A model generated the notes under the pieces. That model was given only the letters and a program-made list of their open reading frames with translations, made no database searches and was not told the DNA's origin. This document shows positions 35,588 to 47,449 of a stretch of 64,000 nucleotides of DNA, piece after piece (within the stretch, counting starts at the first letter, position 1; every line of letters starts with the position of its first letter). The translations under genes were made by a program, and so were the position numbers. Source of the DNA: Diploptera punctata (Eukaryota; Arthropoda; Insecta; Blattodea; Blaberidae); assembly GCA_030220185.1 (NCBI GenBank), contig JASPKZ010002332.1:682001-746000 (forward strand), written 5' to 3'.

Positions 35588-36328
35588 TTATAAGATGTTA
35601 ATCGAAATTTTCGTCACAGTAGAATATTTTATAATCAAAGATATGATTTATAAGCGAGAAGAATGTTTATTATATACCGGTACATGTATTGAGTAAAATC
35701 AGTCATTATATGGGAATCATAATTAAAATATATAATAAAATGGTACAAAAGATACAAAGAATACAAAATTGTTATCATATAAAAAAGTAAAATTAAATAC
35801 ATTTTTTTAATCATGAAAATAAGGAAGAAGAATTGAACCATTTTGATATTGACATTAAAATAATTGCATTTTTGTCATGCAATCCATGTCAATTTAACAT
35901 ATACAATTATTATTTTATTAACTTTTTTAGTTAGTTCAATAAATAAGAAAATATCCTGTATCTTGCATAATACAAAACTTGATTTCCATCCTTCTCGGAA
36001 AACTAGAGCTCTTTGTCATATTAGAAATTCCGTTTACTCTAAAATAAATTGAAAATAACTTAAAAAAATAACTTACATTACGGAAAACATTCTAAATAAA
36101 ATGTTGAATTATGTAAAAAAAGTGCGATTTTTTAACAATACGTATATAGGAGTATTTATTTGAAAATATGGACAATAAAATGTATTTTAGATTTCTCAAA
36201 ATATACTGTTGTTTTTGCAAATTTACATAATTACATCGATATCATGGATCTGTCCAATTTTCACTTTCCCAACGTCCCTTTTATTCCTCAACATATTCCA
36301 AGGTCCTACATTGAAAGGAGTAACATAC
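35588..36328. other. AT-rich DNA, start of lipocalin intron 1 (minus strand)
   Basis: No second lipocalin exon (G-x-W-Y-E region) was recognised by eye here or further left. Confidence 0.4.
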
Positions 36329-36454
36329 CTTTTTGACGTCAAGTTTTTTCATAGCAGGATACTTAGGGCATCGTCCTATGCCGAGACTTTGGGCTGAGAT
36401 TTCTGCCAGAATAATGACGATTAGCGCTGCGATCGTAGACACTATTCTCGCCAT
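36329..36454 (-). CDS. Apolipoprotein D/Lazarillo-type lipocalin, first coding exon (partial)
   Basis: Secreted lipocalins of this family bind small hydrophobic ligands in an eight-stranded barrel. The exon encodes 42 residues: an N-terminal signal peptide (MARIVSTIAALIVIILAEIS), then a start of mature protein with LGIGRCPKYPAMKKLDVKK. The 'GxCP...P......FD/LDVxK' stretch is the region just before the invariant G-x-W-Y-E motif in ApoD-like lipocalins, and its Cys normally forms a disulphide. The frame ends at a consensus donor (AAG then GTATGT, GT at 36328-36327), phase 0. I chose ATG 36454 because the signal peptide starts there; an in-frame ATG lies further upstream (36514). The remaining exons, including the G-x-W-Y-E barrel core, are not found in the window, so the family call rests on this short piece. 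Confidence 0.65.
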
Positions 36455-36540
36455 GTTGACTGCTCGCTTACTGAATGAGCACTGAATTGACATTTCCCTC
36501 CCCACCAATAACAAATCCTTTTAGCATGAGGCTCCACACT
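36455..36540 (-). promoter_or_regulatory. Possible core promoter of the lipocalin gene
   Basis: On the minus strand an arthropod-type initiator TCAGT lies at about 36485-36481, about 30 bp before the ATG, with a CTAAAAG TATA-like word about 40 bp upstream. Spacing is slightly long, so this is tentative. Confidence 0.3.
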
Positions 36541-36738
36541 TTCTAGAGCAAGGTCAGCATGATCTGAAAGGAAATACGGCATGTCTTGTAACAAAAAACA
36601 GATGACATTCATCACAATTTTTAAGGGTCGGATGTCTGATATCCAAGAATAACGAAATCATTTTAACACTGATTTTAAGTACTCGTATTTTCTGAAGGGA
36701 CGCTTATATTAGGACAGTTCCTTTTGATGATGACGATG

Positions 36739-36744
36739 ATGATG

Positions 36745-36803
<59 letters not shown>

Positions 36804-36842
36804 CTTCTTCACTTCCTGGTTTAGGCAAGAGTTGCCTGTTCC

Positions 36843-36904
<62 letters not shown>

Positions 36905-36905
36905 T
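36739..36905. repeat. Two (ATA)n arrays around a short conserved segment
   Basis: (ATA)n at 36746-36803 and 36845-36905 bracket 42 bp containing CACTTCCTGGTTTAGGCAAG and GTTGCCTGTTCCGT. The segment looks like a retroelement fragment with microsatellite growth at both ends. Confidence 0.8.
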
Positions 36906-37189
36906 TAATTATCCCAGAGAAAAGAGGAAGACACTTAAAAAATGACATGTGAATGCGAGGAAAACTCATTTTTTCAGAGAGAAATTAAAACATTTAGCCC
37001 TGTACGTAAACGTGACAAATAAAAAAATCCTTAGATATGAATAAGCATAAACATCGACAAATGTATTGTCTATTTTTGAAGTAAACAAATTGCATTTAGT
37101 GGGTTAAGATAACCTAATGATGTTTAGAATTAAAGCTAAATAATAAATGTTTCAATTATTTTAATTAGAATTCCATTCCATTAAGTTTG

Positions 37190-37517
37190 TTTTCGCTGTG
37201 GTCTCGAGGTAGCGTGCTGCCTTGTTACGCAGCGGGCCCGAGTTCGATTCCCGGTCAGGACAGGCTCCTGGGTGAGGTTTTTATCGTGGTTTTTCCTCGC
37301 CTGTAAGACAAATGTCGGAAGCTTAGGGCCCAACGCTCTCCGAAAAATCATCCGGTCATCATCATCATCCTTATCATTATCATCATCCTTCACGGTATGG
37401 AAAGTAACGGGAAGCTACCACACCTATAATTCCCTAGTAAAGCTGACGGCATAGCATGAAAATGCTATGATTGCACTGAAAGACCTGCACTCGGGCAGAA
37501 TTACTATGGATGGAACT
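37190..37517 (+). mobile_element. tRNA-derived SINE, family C (near full length)
   Basis: Plus-strand copy with GCTGTGGTCTCGAGGTAGCG, GAGTTCGATTCCCGGTCAGG, GAGGTTTTTATCGTGG and a 3' end CAGAATTACTATGGATGG. It has a shortened middle like the copy at 62901. Confidence 0.9.
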
Positions 37518-39409
37518 TAGTTTAAATGTAATTTTACACACCACACACTACCCGAACCTTACAGATGTACGACCTATCAGGAGACGGATTTTAAACTATA
37601 AATCGCACAATACTTTTTTAACCATACAAGGATATCGAGGACTCCCGAATGAGAGATCAGCTCAATGTCAGAGCCTCCTCCGAGACAATACAACATGAAG
37701 ACGAAACACACTTTCACACACACTAAAAATTGTGAATATGATAATAATGATTACGATGTTCGATAATATGCTATAATTTTGGGATTCACAGTGGACGAAT
37801 CGGAAGACGGGGGAGATTTTTCTCGTTTTTCCCTTTTTTCTTCTACCAAACATTTCATTTCACCACTTCTCCACACTCATATCATCCATTTCGCCTGGTC
37901 AGCCGGCATCCTTGTGTATTAATACCACCGAGAATTCCGTGTCGTAGATACATAACACATAAAAGTCTGAAAAAAAAGAGGCCTCTGGGCAAAATTTGTC
38001 GAACGTTTCACCTTCATATTTGAATTGCGATGCTAATGAACTGGGGCGTGGAAGAGCGTCGATAATAATTAAAGCAAACAGTTTAATACTAGTAACAACG
38101 ACTTAAACTCATCTCTCGACCTGACATTATGCCGGACAGGAATAGATATTTTACTAATGGCTATAGTAGCTACCGACGACGCTGGAAGGCCATTGATGTC
38201 AGAAGCGTCCCCAAACAACAGATAGTAGCTGATATTTATACTGAGGATGGAATCCGTTTCTGAAAGGCCTACTGTTTTTAATATTTTTTAACCTAGTTGA
38301 GTACGACGGCACTTGTAGGCTATATATTTTAACACTTTACTTTATAATGACTATATATTTTACGAGGTGAAAGAATGTCATTGGAAGTTGTTATGAATGA
38401 GGCCAAGGTTCTTAGAGGACCGTAGAGCCAAAAGAAGAAGAAAAAGAAAGAGTCATGTAACAGTGTGAAAGCAATGTTACAGTTAAACCGGGAATAATCA
38501 GCATTCCTGGCTTAAATTTGAAACGAGGAACTCGGTAAATTAGAAAATACGTAACACCAGAAACATAGGTACTATACATACAGGAATCTACAAGAGAATT
38601 CAAATTCTACAGAATTAAATTCTCTATGGATAATATTGAAAATGGTTTTCTTCAGAACTTTTAATTATGATGAAATCCACGAATTTTAATAGGCCCTATT
38701 CGAAAACTGCGTAGTAACGAAATTAAGCTAACTTGTATCATGATGAGTTCAAGTATAATAGGACAATTGACGTATGATTGAGATGATACTCCGGGGTTCC
38801 AATACATGATTAATGAAAGTTATTTTTAAGTGTAACTCCTATTGGATAATAGAACAACCGGATGCACTGCAGCTTAATCAATGTAAATGTGGTTCCAATA
38901 TTTCCATCATTACTTAAATTTCTAATTATATTATATGATCCGTTAGATAAACTGGCTCTTAGGTTGTTATTCGCAAGATTATCTGCACTATCATCTGCTA
39001 TCCAGCAATAGCAACCACTTCAGTTGCCCACATTTTTCAGGGTTGTCGTGCCATGGATTTTATGCAGCCTCTACTTATTTAACTCTTCATTCACTTTAGT
39101 GTTAAATGTGTTAATTAAAGCTATTTTATACACGCGTTGTAGGCATCAGTAACAATCAGCTCTTTTTCATGCTTACCCTGACATTGGCTACGATTTCACA
39201 GATTATCACTACGGTTATATTTCCTTAAAATGTATTGAGATTATACACATTATTAAATATTAAGAACGCTTAAATAGGCCTTAAATAGTTTATTTATTTT
39301 AGTTCTAGTTTATTTTAACTTTCATTTAATTTAAAGTAATGATATTGAAATTATATAGTTATAGCAGTTAAACTTTTCTACAATATTCAGACACTAGGAC
39401 AGAAGTTTT
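37518..39409. other. Intergenic DNA, one short frame
   Basis: A 44-codon plus frame (38129-38263, MPDRNRYFTNGY start) is basic and unrecognised; I do not call it a gene. 37640-37800 may hold a diverged SINE relic. Otherwise nothing seen. Confidence 0.35.
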
Positions 39410-39680
39410 TTTTATTCAGTGCCTCAGGTTGCCATTTCGACATTTCTGGTTTCTCTCCTGGCCTTGGCGTTATTGTAACCCACTTCTGAAGTTGGGGCGC
39501 CTAGATGGTGGAGTTACATTACCCCGTTGATGTGATGGGTGATAAATGATAATGAAGCGTCAGGAGAGTTCTTAACCTAAACTGAACCTAAATTCCAGAC
39601 CACGGGCAACCACAGGAATGATTCGCTTTAAGGAAAAAAACTCTGACCACTAGCCCATGAAGCTGATCATAGAGACAGAA
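39410..39680 (-). mobile_element. SINE, family G
   Basis: Shares TTTCTGGTTTCTCTCCTGGC, GTAACCCACTTCTGAAGTTG and GCGTCAGGAGAGTTCTTAAC with 17010-17193 and with the interrupted copy at 58310-58800. The right end is a degraded tRNA-like head. Confidence 0.65.
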
Positions 39681-41040
39681 ATTATAGTTAGGCCTACATT
39701 AGAATTATAATAGGCTTACATTTACTTTTATATCAAAAATTTATTTTGATGCTACAATAATATGATTGTAATAATAAATTAGAAGTAATTCAACGAGAAA
39801 TCATTTATATATCCTATAATATTAATTTCCATAAATATTGTAGTATAGCCTACAGTTTACGAACTGGACCTTACAGATGCTTGGTAGAAAGAAGAAACTC
39901 CTGCTTAAAAGATATGCCATGAAAGATAAAACTAGCCCACCCCAAAATTAATTATAAAACGGATAATCGAAATTTCGGTGAAGGTACATAAAACTTGTAT
40001 TAAAGTTACAGAGGAATTGTATATGTTCAATAAACACTCCTGATTCTAAAACCTAAGACAAAAATAATTAATACCGGTTATGGGCAATTCAATTTTGGCT
40101 TATATACAACTGCGCAAGCAAATTATATGTGAAGCGGTTGGGAAATTAAATAAAGCAATGCTATAACAGCCCATCACTTTTCATTCATCACACTTCTGCA
40201 TTTTATATAATCGTAGAAAAGTATTCCAGAAAGTGGATACAAGTGCTGAATTTGGACACAAAATGATGCTCCTAATTATAAAAATACGTGTAATAAATAT
40301 GTGCCAACATTTCGCAAACACACTATAATATAGTACTTGCGGTAATTGCATATTATATAAGAATTACTTTATAGATTTACTAATCATAAAAATATGAAAT
40401 GGAAAAGCTCTGTTTTTATTATTAAATGAGATTACGATGTATATTTTTTATTTTAGCGCAGTGTAGAGGCGCAAGTAATTTTTTATCTCAAAATCTACAA
40501 TAAAATTTAAAATGGGGGTATTGACTCACCGTGACAGTGTGGAATTTGTAGAAGGCCGAGGAAGTGGTCACTGAACAACAATCAGTACAGCACCTCTACT
40601 TCCTACTCAAGTGTATTGCATAAGACCACGAGAAAGTTTCTTAGAATATTCACTTGCTAGAGACCGGTCCGCCCGCCCCCGGTATTAATATATTATACAT
40701 GGCAAGCCCCATATCTAGGGCAGGTGTCCTGAAAATTTCTGCTCCATTACGGTAATGTAGACGCGGAGAAAGAAGCAGGTTTTCACAAGATTATCCACCA
40801 TGGATTAAGTATTATGTAATAATAAGATCAGATATGGTTTTGTATATTTAGAGGCTGTAACATAAAAATACATTGTATGAGTGAATGCAGAGTTAAAATA
40901 TTGTGTTATTAAGAAAAATAAGCGACGTCACATAAATAATAAGAACAATATGAGTAAGGCCGCACATGCAAATGGTAACCCGTTCCCTATCTTTTTTATT
41001 TAAATGTAACAAATTGAAATCATGTTTATGTAAAAATAAT
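39681..41040. other. AT-rich DNA with a GC-rich patch at 40530-40690
   Basis: The patch includes GACCGGTCCGCCCGCCCCCG and, on the minus strand, a possible splice donor (GTGAGT); see the finding. No gene is called. Confidence 0.35.
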
Positions 41041-41044
41041 CAGC

Positions 41045-41690
41045 ATCATCATCGTCCTTTCAAGTATTAGGCCCAGTGGCCCGTTACGGTCTCCCGCCAT
41101 CTCCGAAAAGGTCGACCCACAGATCTTCTGCCTCGAGGAATGTAGTGAAGAATTTGTTTTGGTATTCTGTGACGATCCATGCGCTGAATATGGGCTAGCC
41201 AATTATTTCTATATTCTTGGAGGTATTCAGATATAGGTAGGATGTTTAACTCTCTGGCTATTGTTGAATTTCTTTGATGGTCTAGAAGGCTATAACCTGC
41301 AGTTCGTCGCAGAAATTTCATCTCCGTGGCTGTAATATGACGATCATCCTGAGTTCTGATGGTCCAAGCTTCACTGCCATAACAGATTATGGGTCTAGCG
41401 AGAATTTTATAGATTTTCAGTCTTGTGTGTCTCTGCACTTTTGATGGTTTAAAAACTTGGTTGATAATTCTTAAAGCTTTATTATAGTTTTGTATTTTAA
41501 AGGATATATCACATTCCTCATTATAAGTTAGATTATATCCTAAGTATTTAAATGAATTAACTTGCTCTAATATTGAATTCTGAATACAAATTTTACTTCT
41601 CACTGGGAATTTCCCTTGAAAGGCCATAACTTTAGATTTTGTTGTTGATATTTCCATGTTAAATCGTTGGGCTATTATATTAAGATGATG
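41045..41690 (-). mobile_element. LINE RT C-terminal domain, 196-codon open frame
   Basis: The minus strand reads MEISTTKSKVMAFQGKFPVR, NSFKYLGYNLTYNEECDISF (thumb), YGSEAWTIRTQD, MKFLRRTAGYSLLDHQR, HIQRMDRHRIPKQILHYIPR and VGRPFRRWRETVTGHWA. This is the C-terminal third of an RTE-like endonuclease-reverse transcriptase; the catalytic FADD box and endonuclease are missing. The longest uninterrupted LINE frame in the window, so a fairly recent 5'-truncated insertion. The 3' end has a short ATCATCATC tail at 41040. Confidence 0.9.
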
Positions 41691-42360
41691 AGTGGCTAAT
41701 GTATAATATAAAAACTTATAATGAATGTTGAAATAACATACGTACTCTTAGTCAACGTTAAGCTATATCAATCTATACATATTTATTAGTCATAAGAGGT
41801 AAAGTAAAACAGATGACTGTGAAAAAGTAAATAGTATTAGTAAAGTTTCAAATGTTACATGAATTGGACTTTAACTCTTCTGAGTGATATCTATGTATGT
41901 TCTGGAATATTCTATGATTCAAAATGAATTATGCAATTTTATATATAAATACGGGGTAGTCTTTTAACCAAATTAGACAGACTTAAACACCTTCAACGAC
42001 TCCCGTATTTGTCTCATTAAAGTTTTTTTTAAAATAGATCAGTCGTCGACTACGTTATTTAGTTAACTGTTTCCTGAGTTCAGACTTAGATTTGAACCCC
42101 GAACCTATTCAATCCAGTAAATCATTCCTTTGAATATTTTCATAAAACCTAACTTCTAGACGCAATTCCTAAACCTTAAACTTTTTCCAATACTTTAGAA
42201 AAATCCTACCTAATCACCTTCCAGAAATGACTCCCTTCACGTCTACCCAGATGACCTTCTCATTACAAGGCCCAGAAATGGAAACTGATCATTGAATAAT
42301 GTTATGCTTCATACGCATGGGATCAAGACACATAAAAATGAACACAAAAAAAAAACAGTT
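41691..42360. other. AT-rich DNA, nothing recognised
   Basis: No supportable feature. Confidence 0.45.
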
Positions 42361-44560
42361 TTATCTTTCAAAGTAAGTTTATTTTAGGATCCTAAGCACA
42401 TTACTTAGTATCAAAAGATACTAGAGAGCATTTCAGATACATTCTCACCTCAAGAAAATGTTGAAGATGAATGGAATACTTTTCAGTCAGTTCTAAAAAT
42501 TGCTGCTATAGAAAGTTTAAGATAAAAAGAATGGTTTAAGAAGAAAGGTCTGAGAAAATGGTACGATGACATACAAGAAATTATACAAGATAAAAGAGAA
42601 GCTTACAAGATGTAGGCCTACCTGAAAAGAAGATAAAATTTGCTGTCATCAGAAATGAGAAATCGCAAAGAAGGAAATCAGAAAAAAAAAGAACACATAG
42701 GCAAAGTTGAGAATAATTTTTAGAAGTAATATAACTCCACCTCAACCACATACCTATAAAATTCTTAAGAAGCTGAACAATGAGGTCAAAGTTAACATAC
42801 AAATAAAAGTAATTTCCCATGAATCCTGAGTAAAATATTTTCAACAATTATGGTCTCATAAACAAAACCTTTGGAGCTATCATATTCCAATAGTACCAAC
42901 TAAATTGGAAACACCATCTTGAAAGAATGAGTTCAAATCGGATCCCCAAATCTGTTTATAATTATATACCAAGAGGACGAAGATCACTGGGCCGTCCTAT
43001 GAAACGCTGGAGGGAAAATTTTCTATAGGATCGTAACAGGCCTTGGCCTATTACTTGGAAGGAAGGAAGGAAGAAGAAGAAGAAGAAGAAGAAGAAGAAG
43101 AAGAAGAAGACATTCCAATATGTAAACTGAGTTGATTTCTGCAGACGATTTCAAAATAGTTTTAAATAAATATTTATTGTTTAAATATATACTCTACACA
43201 ACGTTTATACAAATATTTTTAAAATTCTTAAATTTTATATGAGAAGGTCAAGATATTACTGTACGCTGGACAAAATTCTCATTCCTATATAACTTATATA
43301 AGGCAATTTAAAAATATTTGATAAATATAGAGGAATAAGCCTACTAATTCTGGGTAACAATTTTGGGAAATATGGGCAATTAAAATTAAATGTGTACATA
43401 TAATGAAAATATCTTTGAGAAGAACAGGAATTTCGACAAGGAAGATCCTGTTGTAAGGCTACTTTTCCATGAACTATTGATTTAAAAAAAAACAGAATTA
43501 ATTTAGAGAATCGTGTTACAAACTTTATGGACTTCAGAAAGGCCTTTGATATAGTAAATAATAAAAAAACTAAGATTTTGGCAGAAGGCCAAGTCATACA
43601 GTACCTTATACAAAATATCTTCAACATATTATATAAAACAACTTCAATTGCAGTCAGGAGCGAGAATAAAATATCGCAGTGGCAAGAAATTTACAGTGGT
43701 GTTAGGCAAGAATTGTCTGAGATTGGAATCATGGAACTATTCCAATCAATCGAAATTTACAAATTTATGCACTACTTTTTGCAGAAGACTTAGCTATTGT
43801 TGCAATTCATTTTCAGTACATAATTTAAACATTGTAGGTGAAAAATACGATATGGAGATCAACATAAGAAAAAAAACAAGTGATGGTCTTTCGTGGGAAA
43901 TACCCTGCCTTAAATACATTTTTAGATAAATTATGCGAAAGAATAAATTATTATTCTTACCCAGGGTACAAATTGTCTTTTTTCGAGGAATTATATATTA
44001 TTGATAAAATAAATAAGTACAATAAAACAGTGGGAATAATTAACAAAATTATGAAACCGTTCATGGAACAAAGGCACACAAGAATAAAACATTAACAAGA
44101 CCAGTACTGTGTTATGAAAGTAAGACACGGACAATGAGAAACAAGGACATCCACGTATCACAACTAGCGAGATGAAGCTCATGATATCGACAGCAGCTTA
44201 TTCCCGATGGGATCACAAAATAAATTAAGAAGTCCTGAAAGAATTTCATAGAGCCGTTACCCATTTAAACAAGTACCAATACAATTAGAAAACTCATGTA
44301 CAACTTATGTCCAAGAAAAGAATCCCAAAAGCTCTGCTTCACTACGACCACATGAAAAGATATCTTTGTCCGTTCGAGGAAGAGATGGACTATAAATCAA
44401 GTAACCTTGTGATTGTAACAGGCATCAGGCCTTATACTTGCATGGGAGAAGAATATCATTGTAAACTCTATGTCGAAGTTATCCTGTATACTCGTAATGG
44501 ACATTCAGATCGACGAGTGAACTGAACTGGAGATGATGACTGGACACTTTTATACTTTCA
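42361..44560 (+). mobile_element. Old RTE-like LINE, linker to C-terminus, with nested insertion
   Basis: In broken frames: an EDEWNTFQSVLKIAAIESL and KWYDDIQEIIQDKREAYKM linker (42460-42610), MDFRKAFDIVNNKK (RT motif A, 43527), HYFLQKT/LAIVA near the expected catalytic box, VFRGKYPALNTF, YYSYPGYKLSFFEELYIIDK (thumb) and a decayed IPKALLHYD C-terminus (44310). It is related to the minus-strand element at 41045. It is interrupted by the LINE tail at 42893-43111. Many stops; dead. Confidence 0.75.
42893..43111 (+). mobile_element. Nested LINE 3' tail (family L3) with (GAA)n, TSD
   Basis: ATTCCAATA at 42884-42892 and 43112-43120 flank a 5'-truncated LINE end encoding [20 protein letters not shown] and ending in a long (GAA)n run. 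The same 3' module occurs at 44926, 53253 and 60664. Confidence 0.8.
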
Positions 44561-44912
44561 CAAGTTGGAGACGTCAATAATGGTTATATGAATAAACTTC
44601 ACCTCGGGCAATTAATTATCATTATCATTATCCTCACCACCTGGTTTTGCTATTAAAAAAAAGTATTAAAGTATTCAAAAGAGAAGTGATCTCAAAATAA
44701 TCAGAAAAATATAAACTCCGTCACTCAGGATCTGCGTAAACTAAGAGAATACCTCAGTTTGATCATTAAATTGCATATACCATGCAAATTTAGTTGCGAG
44801 AAAGCAAAAACTGCGACCGCCAGAGCGTTGAAAATTCACTAAAACTGCGGCCTTCGGCTAACCACCTTACCTCATGTTTCGATTTTGATGATTACGAAGA
44901 TTTTTAAATTAA
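44561..44912. other. AT-rich DNA, diverged repeat
   Basis: 44790-44910 is weakly related to 45090-45210 and 15540-15650. Confidence 0.4.
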
Positions 44913-44925
44913 ATATTACCTACTG

Positions 44926-45068
44926 TTCAAATCGGATCCCCAAAGCTGTTTATAATTATATACCAAGAGGACGAAGATCACTGGGCCGTCCTATGAAACG
45001 CTGGAGGGAAAATTTTCTATAGGATCGTAACAGGCCTTGGCCTAATACTTGGAAGGAAGAAGAAGAAT
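44926..45068 (+). mobile_element. LINE 3' tail (family L3), 13-bp TSD
   Basis: 5'-truncated copy of the L3 3' module (TGGGCCGTCCTATGAAACGC, GGATCGTAACAGGCCTTGGC, GAAGAAGAA tail) between ATATTACCTACTG (44913-44925) and ATATTATCTACTG (45069-45081), one mismatch. Confidence 0.85.
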
Positions 45069-45081
45069 ATATTATCTACTG

Positions 45082-45694
45082 AGTTTCTTTTGCGAAAAAT
45101 AAAAATGACGGCAGATAGAGCGATTTTTAAATGTTGGCCTTCTGGTAAATCCCCAATCCTAATGGTTAGATTTTGCTGGTTAACGAACTCGATCTTACTT
45201 CTCTTAATTGAAGAGTTTTTTTTTTTAATCTGAACTTGCCCAAAATTAAAAAAAAAAGTTTTGATTAATTATGGCAGGAGCTCTTCACTTTTTAAATAAA
45301 TATGAATATATCCCATTGAAATCGGTGTGTGAATGTACATGTATCCAGCCATCCATCCAATGGCTGATTGGCTCAAATTCGAGCTTTGGCCTCCCTGAAC
45401 GTAAATGTATACACAAACAAAATAAAACATTAGGGGGTTTGAGTTTGTTTGTGGCTACTTATGAAAAATTTAATGAAGTGATCATACTCAATATTTTAAG
45501 TCCTCAACTGATTATTATAGGCTACTCTGAGTTAGATTGTGAAAAATAATTTGTAGCTTCTACAACATTAACATATGCACGCGTGCATCTCTTGTGGATG
45601 CGACCTAGAAGAAACGATAACAAAGAGCTATTGTGTTTTACAAATAAAATGAAAACAGAAAAAATACTGAAAACATATATATATATATAGATTT
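45082..45694. other. AT-rich DNA, nothing firmly recognised
   Basis: A 92-codon frame at 45271-45549 has no recognisable domain. Confidence 0.35.
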
Positions 45695-45781
45695 CCTTGG
45701 TGGCGTAATCGGTAGCGCACTGGGGTATGAATCCAGAGGTCCGGGTTCAAATTCTGTCCAAGAATTTATTTTCTTATCATG

Positions 45782-45783
<2 letters not shown>
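45695..45783 (+). mobile_element. Short tRNA-like SINE, family F
   Basis: Box A region GGTGGCGTAATCGGTAGCGC and box B GGTTCAAATTC, with a tail TTATTTTCTTATCATG. Flanked on both sides by TA repeats, as at 16425. Confidence 0.65.

Positions 45784-45813
<30 letters not shown>
45784..45813. repeat. (TA)n microsatellite
   Basis: Pure TA dinucleotides following the short SINE. Confidence 0.95.
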
Positions 45814-45815
<2 letters not shown>

Positions 45816-46405
45816 CATGAAGTTTGAAAAAATCATCCCAAAAGTTTCTGAGAAAAATAGGCCTATATCTAAATAATGTGGCAGAAATTAACAAGTTAAT
45901 TATCTCATTATACGGCGACAAAATAATATTTAATGGCGAAAAATCTGAAAACTGAAAAACTGCTCCAATAAATTTATAAAATCCAAAGAGTCGAAATTTT
46001 CCCTAGAAAAGAACGCATCATTAATTCTCATCCATCCATTTTCTAACTCCTAAATAACCCACGAAATGTCGATTATAATACGATAGAGTATAGGCCTATA
46101 AAACCAACGTTAAATTTCCTTACGTCACATTTCCTGTACCTAATGGTATATCTAATGTCATCTGGAAACATCTTTCAGAAAATGTCCTATCGCACGTATC
46201 AATACTATTCTCCACTGGCTTCAGGTGGAAATAAGCACAAATACTCATGTTAAAACCTAACAAAAATCCAATATATATATCTTGGGCATATTAGTTTGAC
46301 AAGCACCATATACAAATTATTTGAAAGAATAATTGTAGTTAAATGCAATCTTCCCATAATTCCTGACAGTCTAATTGATTTTAAATTATGGATAGAAATT
46401 TCAAC
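45814..46405. other. AT-rich DNA, nothing recognised
   Basis: No supportable feature. Confidence 0.45.
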
Positions 46406-46512
46406 ACATTGATCAAACATTTAATTTTAGGAAGTGATATTTTGAGGTTATTTTAATTATATTATTTTTAGTCTGATCATCTTACCTCAATATTAATGTT
46501 GATTTGTTCTTG

Positions 46513-46546
46513 GACATGTTTCAAAACAATTCAGTTTTATCGTCAG
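46513..46546 (-). ncRNA. Candidate hammerhead ribozyme core (left arm)
   Basis: Minus strand: CTGACGA (46546-46540), stem II AAAAC/GTTTT, GAAA (46522-46519), self-complementary CATG (46518-46515), then TC. Stem I is not evident. Confidence 0.4.
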
Positions 46547-47239
46547 CTTGTCCAGACTGGTTTGATTTATGTTGCATTATGTTGCACACCCTGGATGTCG
46601 ATGTCAGCCCCATTCTGTAGTTGGCCAAAGAACCTCCAAACAAGATCGCGCTCCGTCGGTATTTCAAAATTCATAACTCTGTTTTTGTTCTAATGAATAT
46701 AGATTTTTCCCAAATAGTGAGCTCTTTTGTATTTTCTAACTGTTTTAATAATTTTGTGTCTGAATTTATATTATGTTTTTAAGACCAAACATGAGCAGCA
46801 ACTGCAGATTTTTCTATTTCCCCAAAAATGAAAAAAACTGATAAAAAATAAAAAGTCAGGAATATATCAAACTGAATGCAAGAGTTGTGAATATATACAA
46901 ATATATATAAGAAAAACAAAAAGAAACCTAAAAATTAGAACCAAAGAACACATAAGAAATATTAAAAATGGGAAAATAGAAAAATCTGCAGTTGCTGCTC
47001 ATGTTTGGTCTGAAAAACATAATATAAATTCAGACACTAAATTATTAAAACAGTTAGAAAATACAAAAGAGCTGACTATTTGGGGAAAAAAATCTATATT
47101 CAGAAGAACAAAAACAGAATTATGAATTTTGAAATACCGACGGAGCGTGACCTTGTTTGGAGGTTCTTTGGCCAATCATAGGATGGAGCTGACATCGACA
47201 TCCAGGGTGTGTAACATAAATCAAACCAGTCTGGACAAG

Positions 47240-47273
47240 CTGACGATAAAACAGAATCGTTCTGAAACATGTC
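47240..47273 (+). ncRNA. Candidate hammerhead ribozyme core (right arm)
   Basis: CTGACGA (47240-47246), GAAA (47264-47267), CATG (47268-47271), TC (47272-47273). Stem II is partly disrupted relative to the left arm. Stem I not evident. Confidence 0.35.
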
Positions 47274-47449
47274 CAAGAACAAATCAACATTCATATCGAG
47301 GTAAGATGATCAGACTAAAAATAATATAATACATTGATCAAAATCCGATCGATTAATAATATAAGTCTCAGCAGACCAATTAAAGTGAAAGCTTTAAAAC
47401 AGTAGGCAGCATTTTATTTAGTACATTCTTCCCGTTGCCGTTACAATTC

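Larger units (their letters stand above)
46418..47330 (+). mobile_element. Penelope-like element as an inverted pair, 12-bp TSD
   Basis: ACATTGATCAAA at 46406-46417 and 47331-47342 flanks the insert. The right part (46835-47330, plus) encodes, with breaks, SGIYQTECKSCEY and YIRKTKRNLKIRTKEHIRNI (GIY-YIG endonuclease), IEKSAVAAHVWSEKHN, TKLLKQLENTKELTIW and LMNFEIPTERDLVWRFFGQ. The left part (46457-46830) is an inverted copy of only the 3' end. Outer ends are matched inverted repeats (GAGGTAAGATGATCAGACT). RT is missing. This inverted 5' junction is typical of PLE insertions. Confidence 0.88.

Noticed and set aside
38129..38263. 44-codon ORF (MPDRNRYFTNGY start)
   Set aside because: No homology recognised, no splice or promoter support.
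43256..43627. 123-codon minus-strand frame
   Set aside because: Antisense shadow of the decayed LINE RT on the plus strand.
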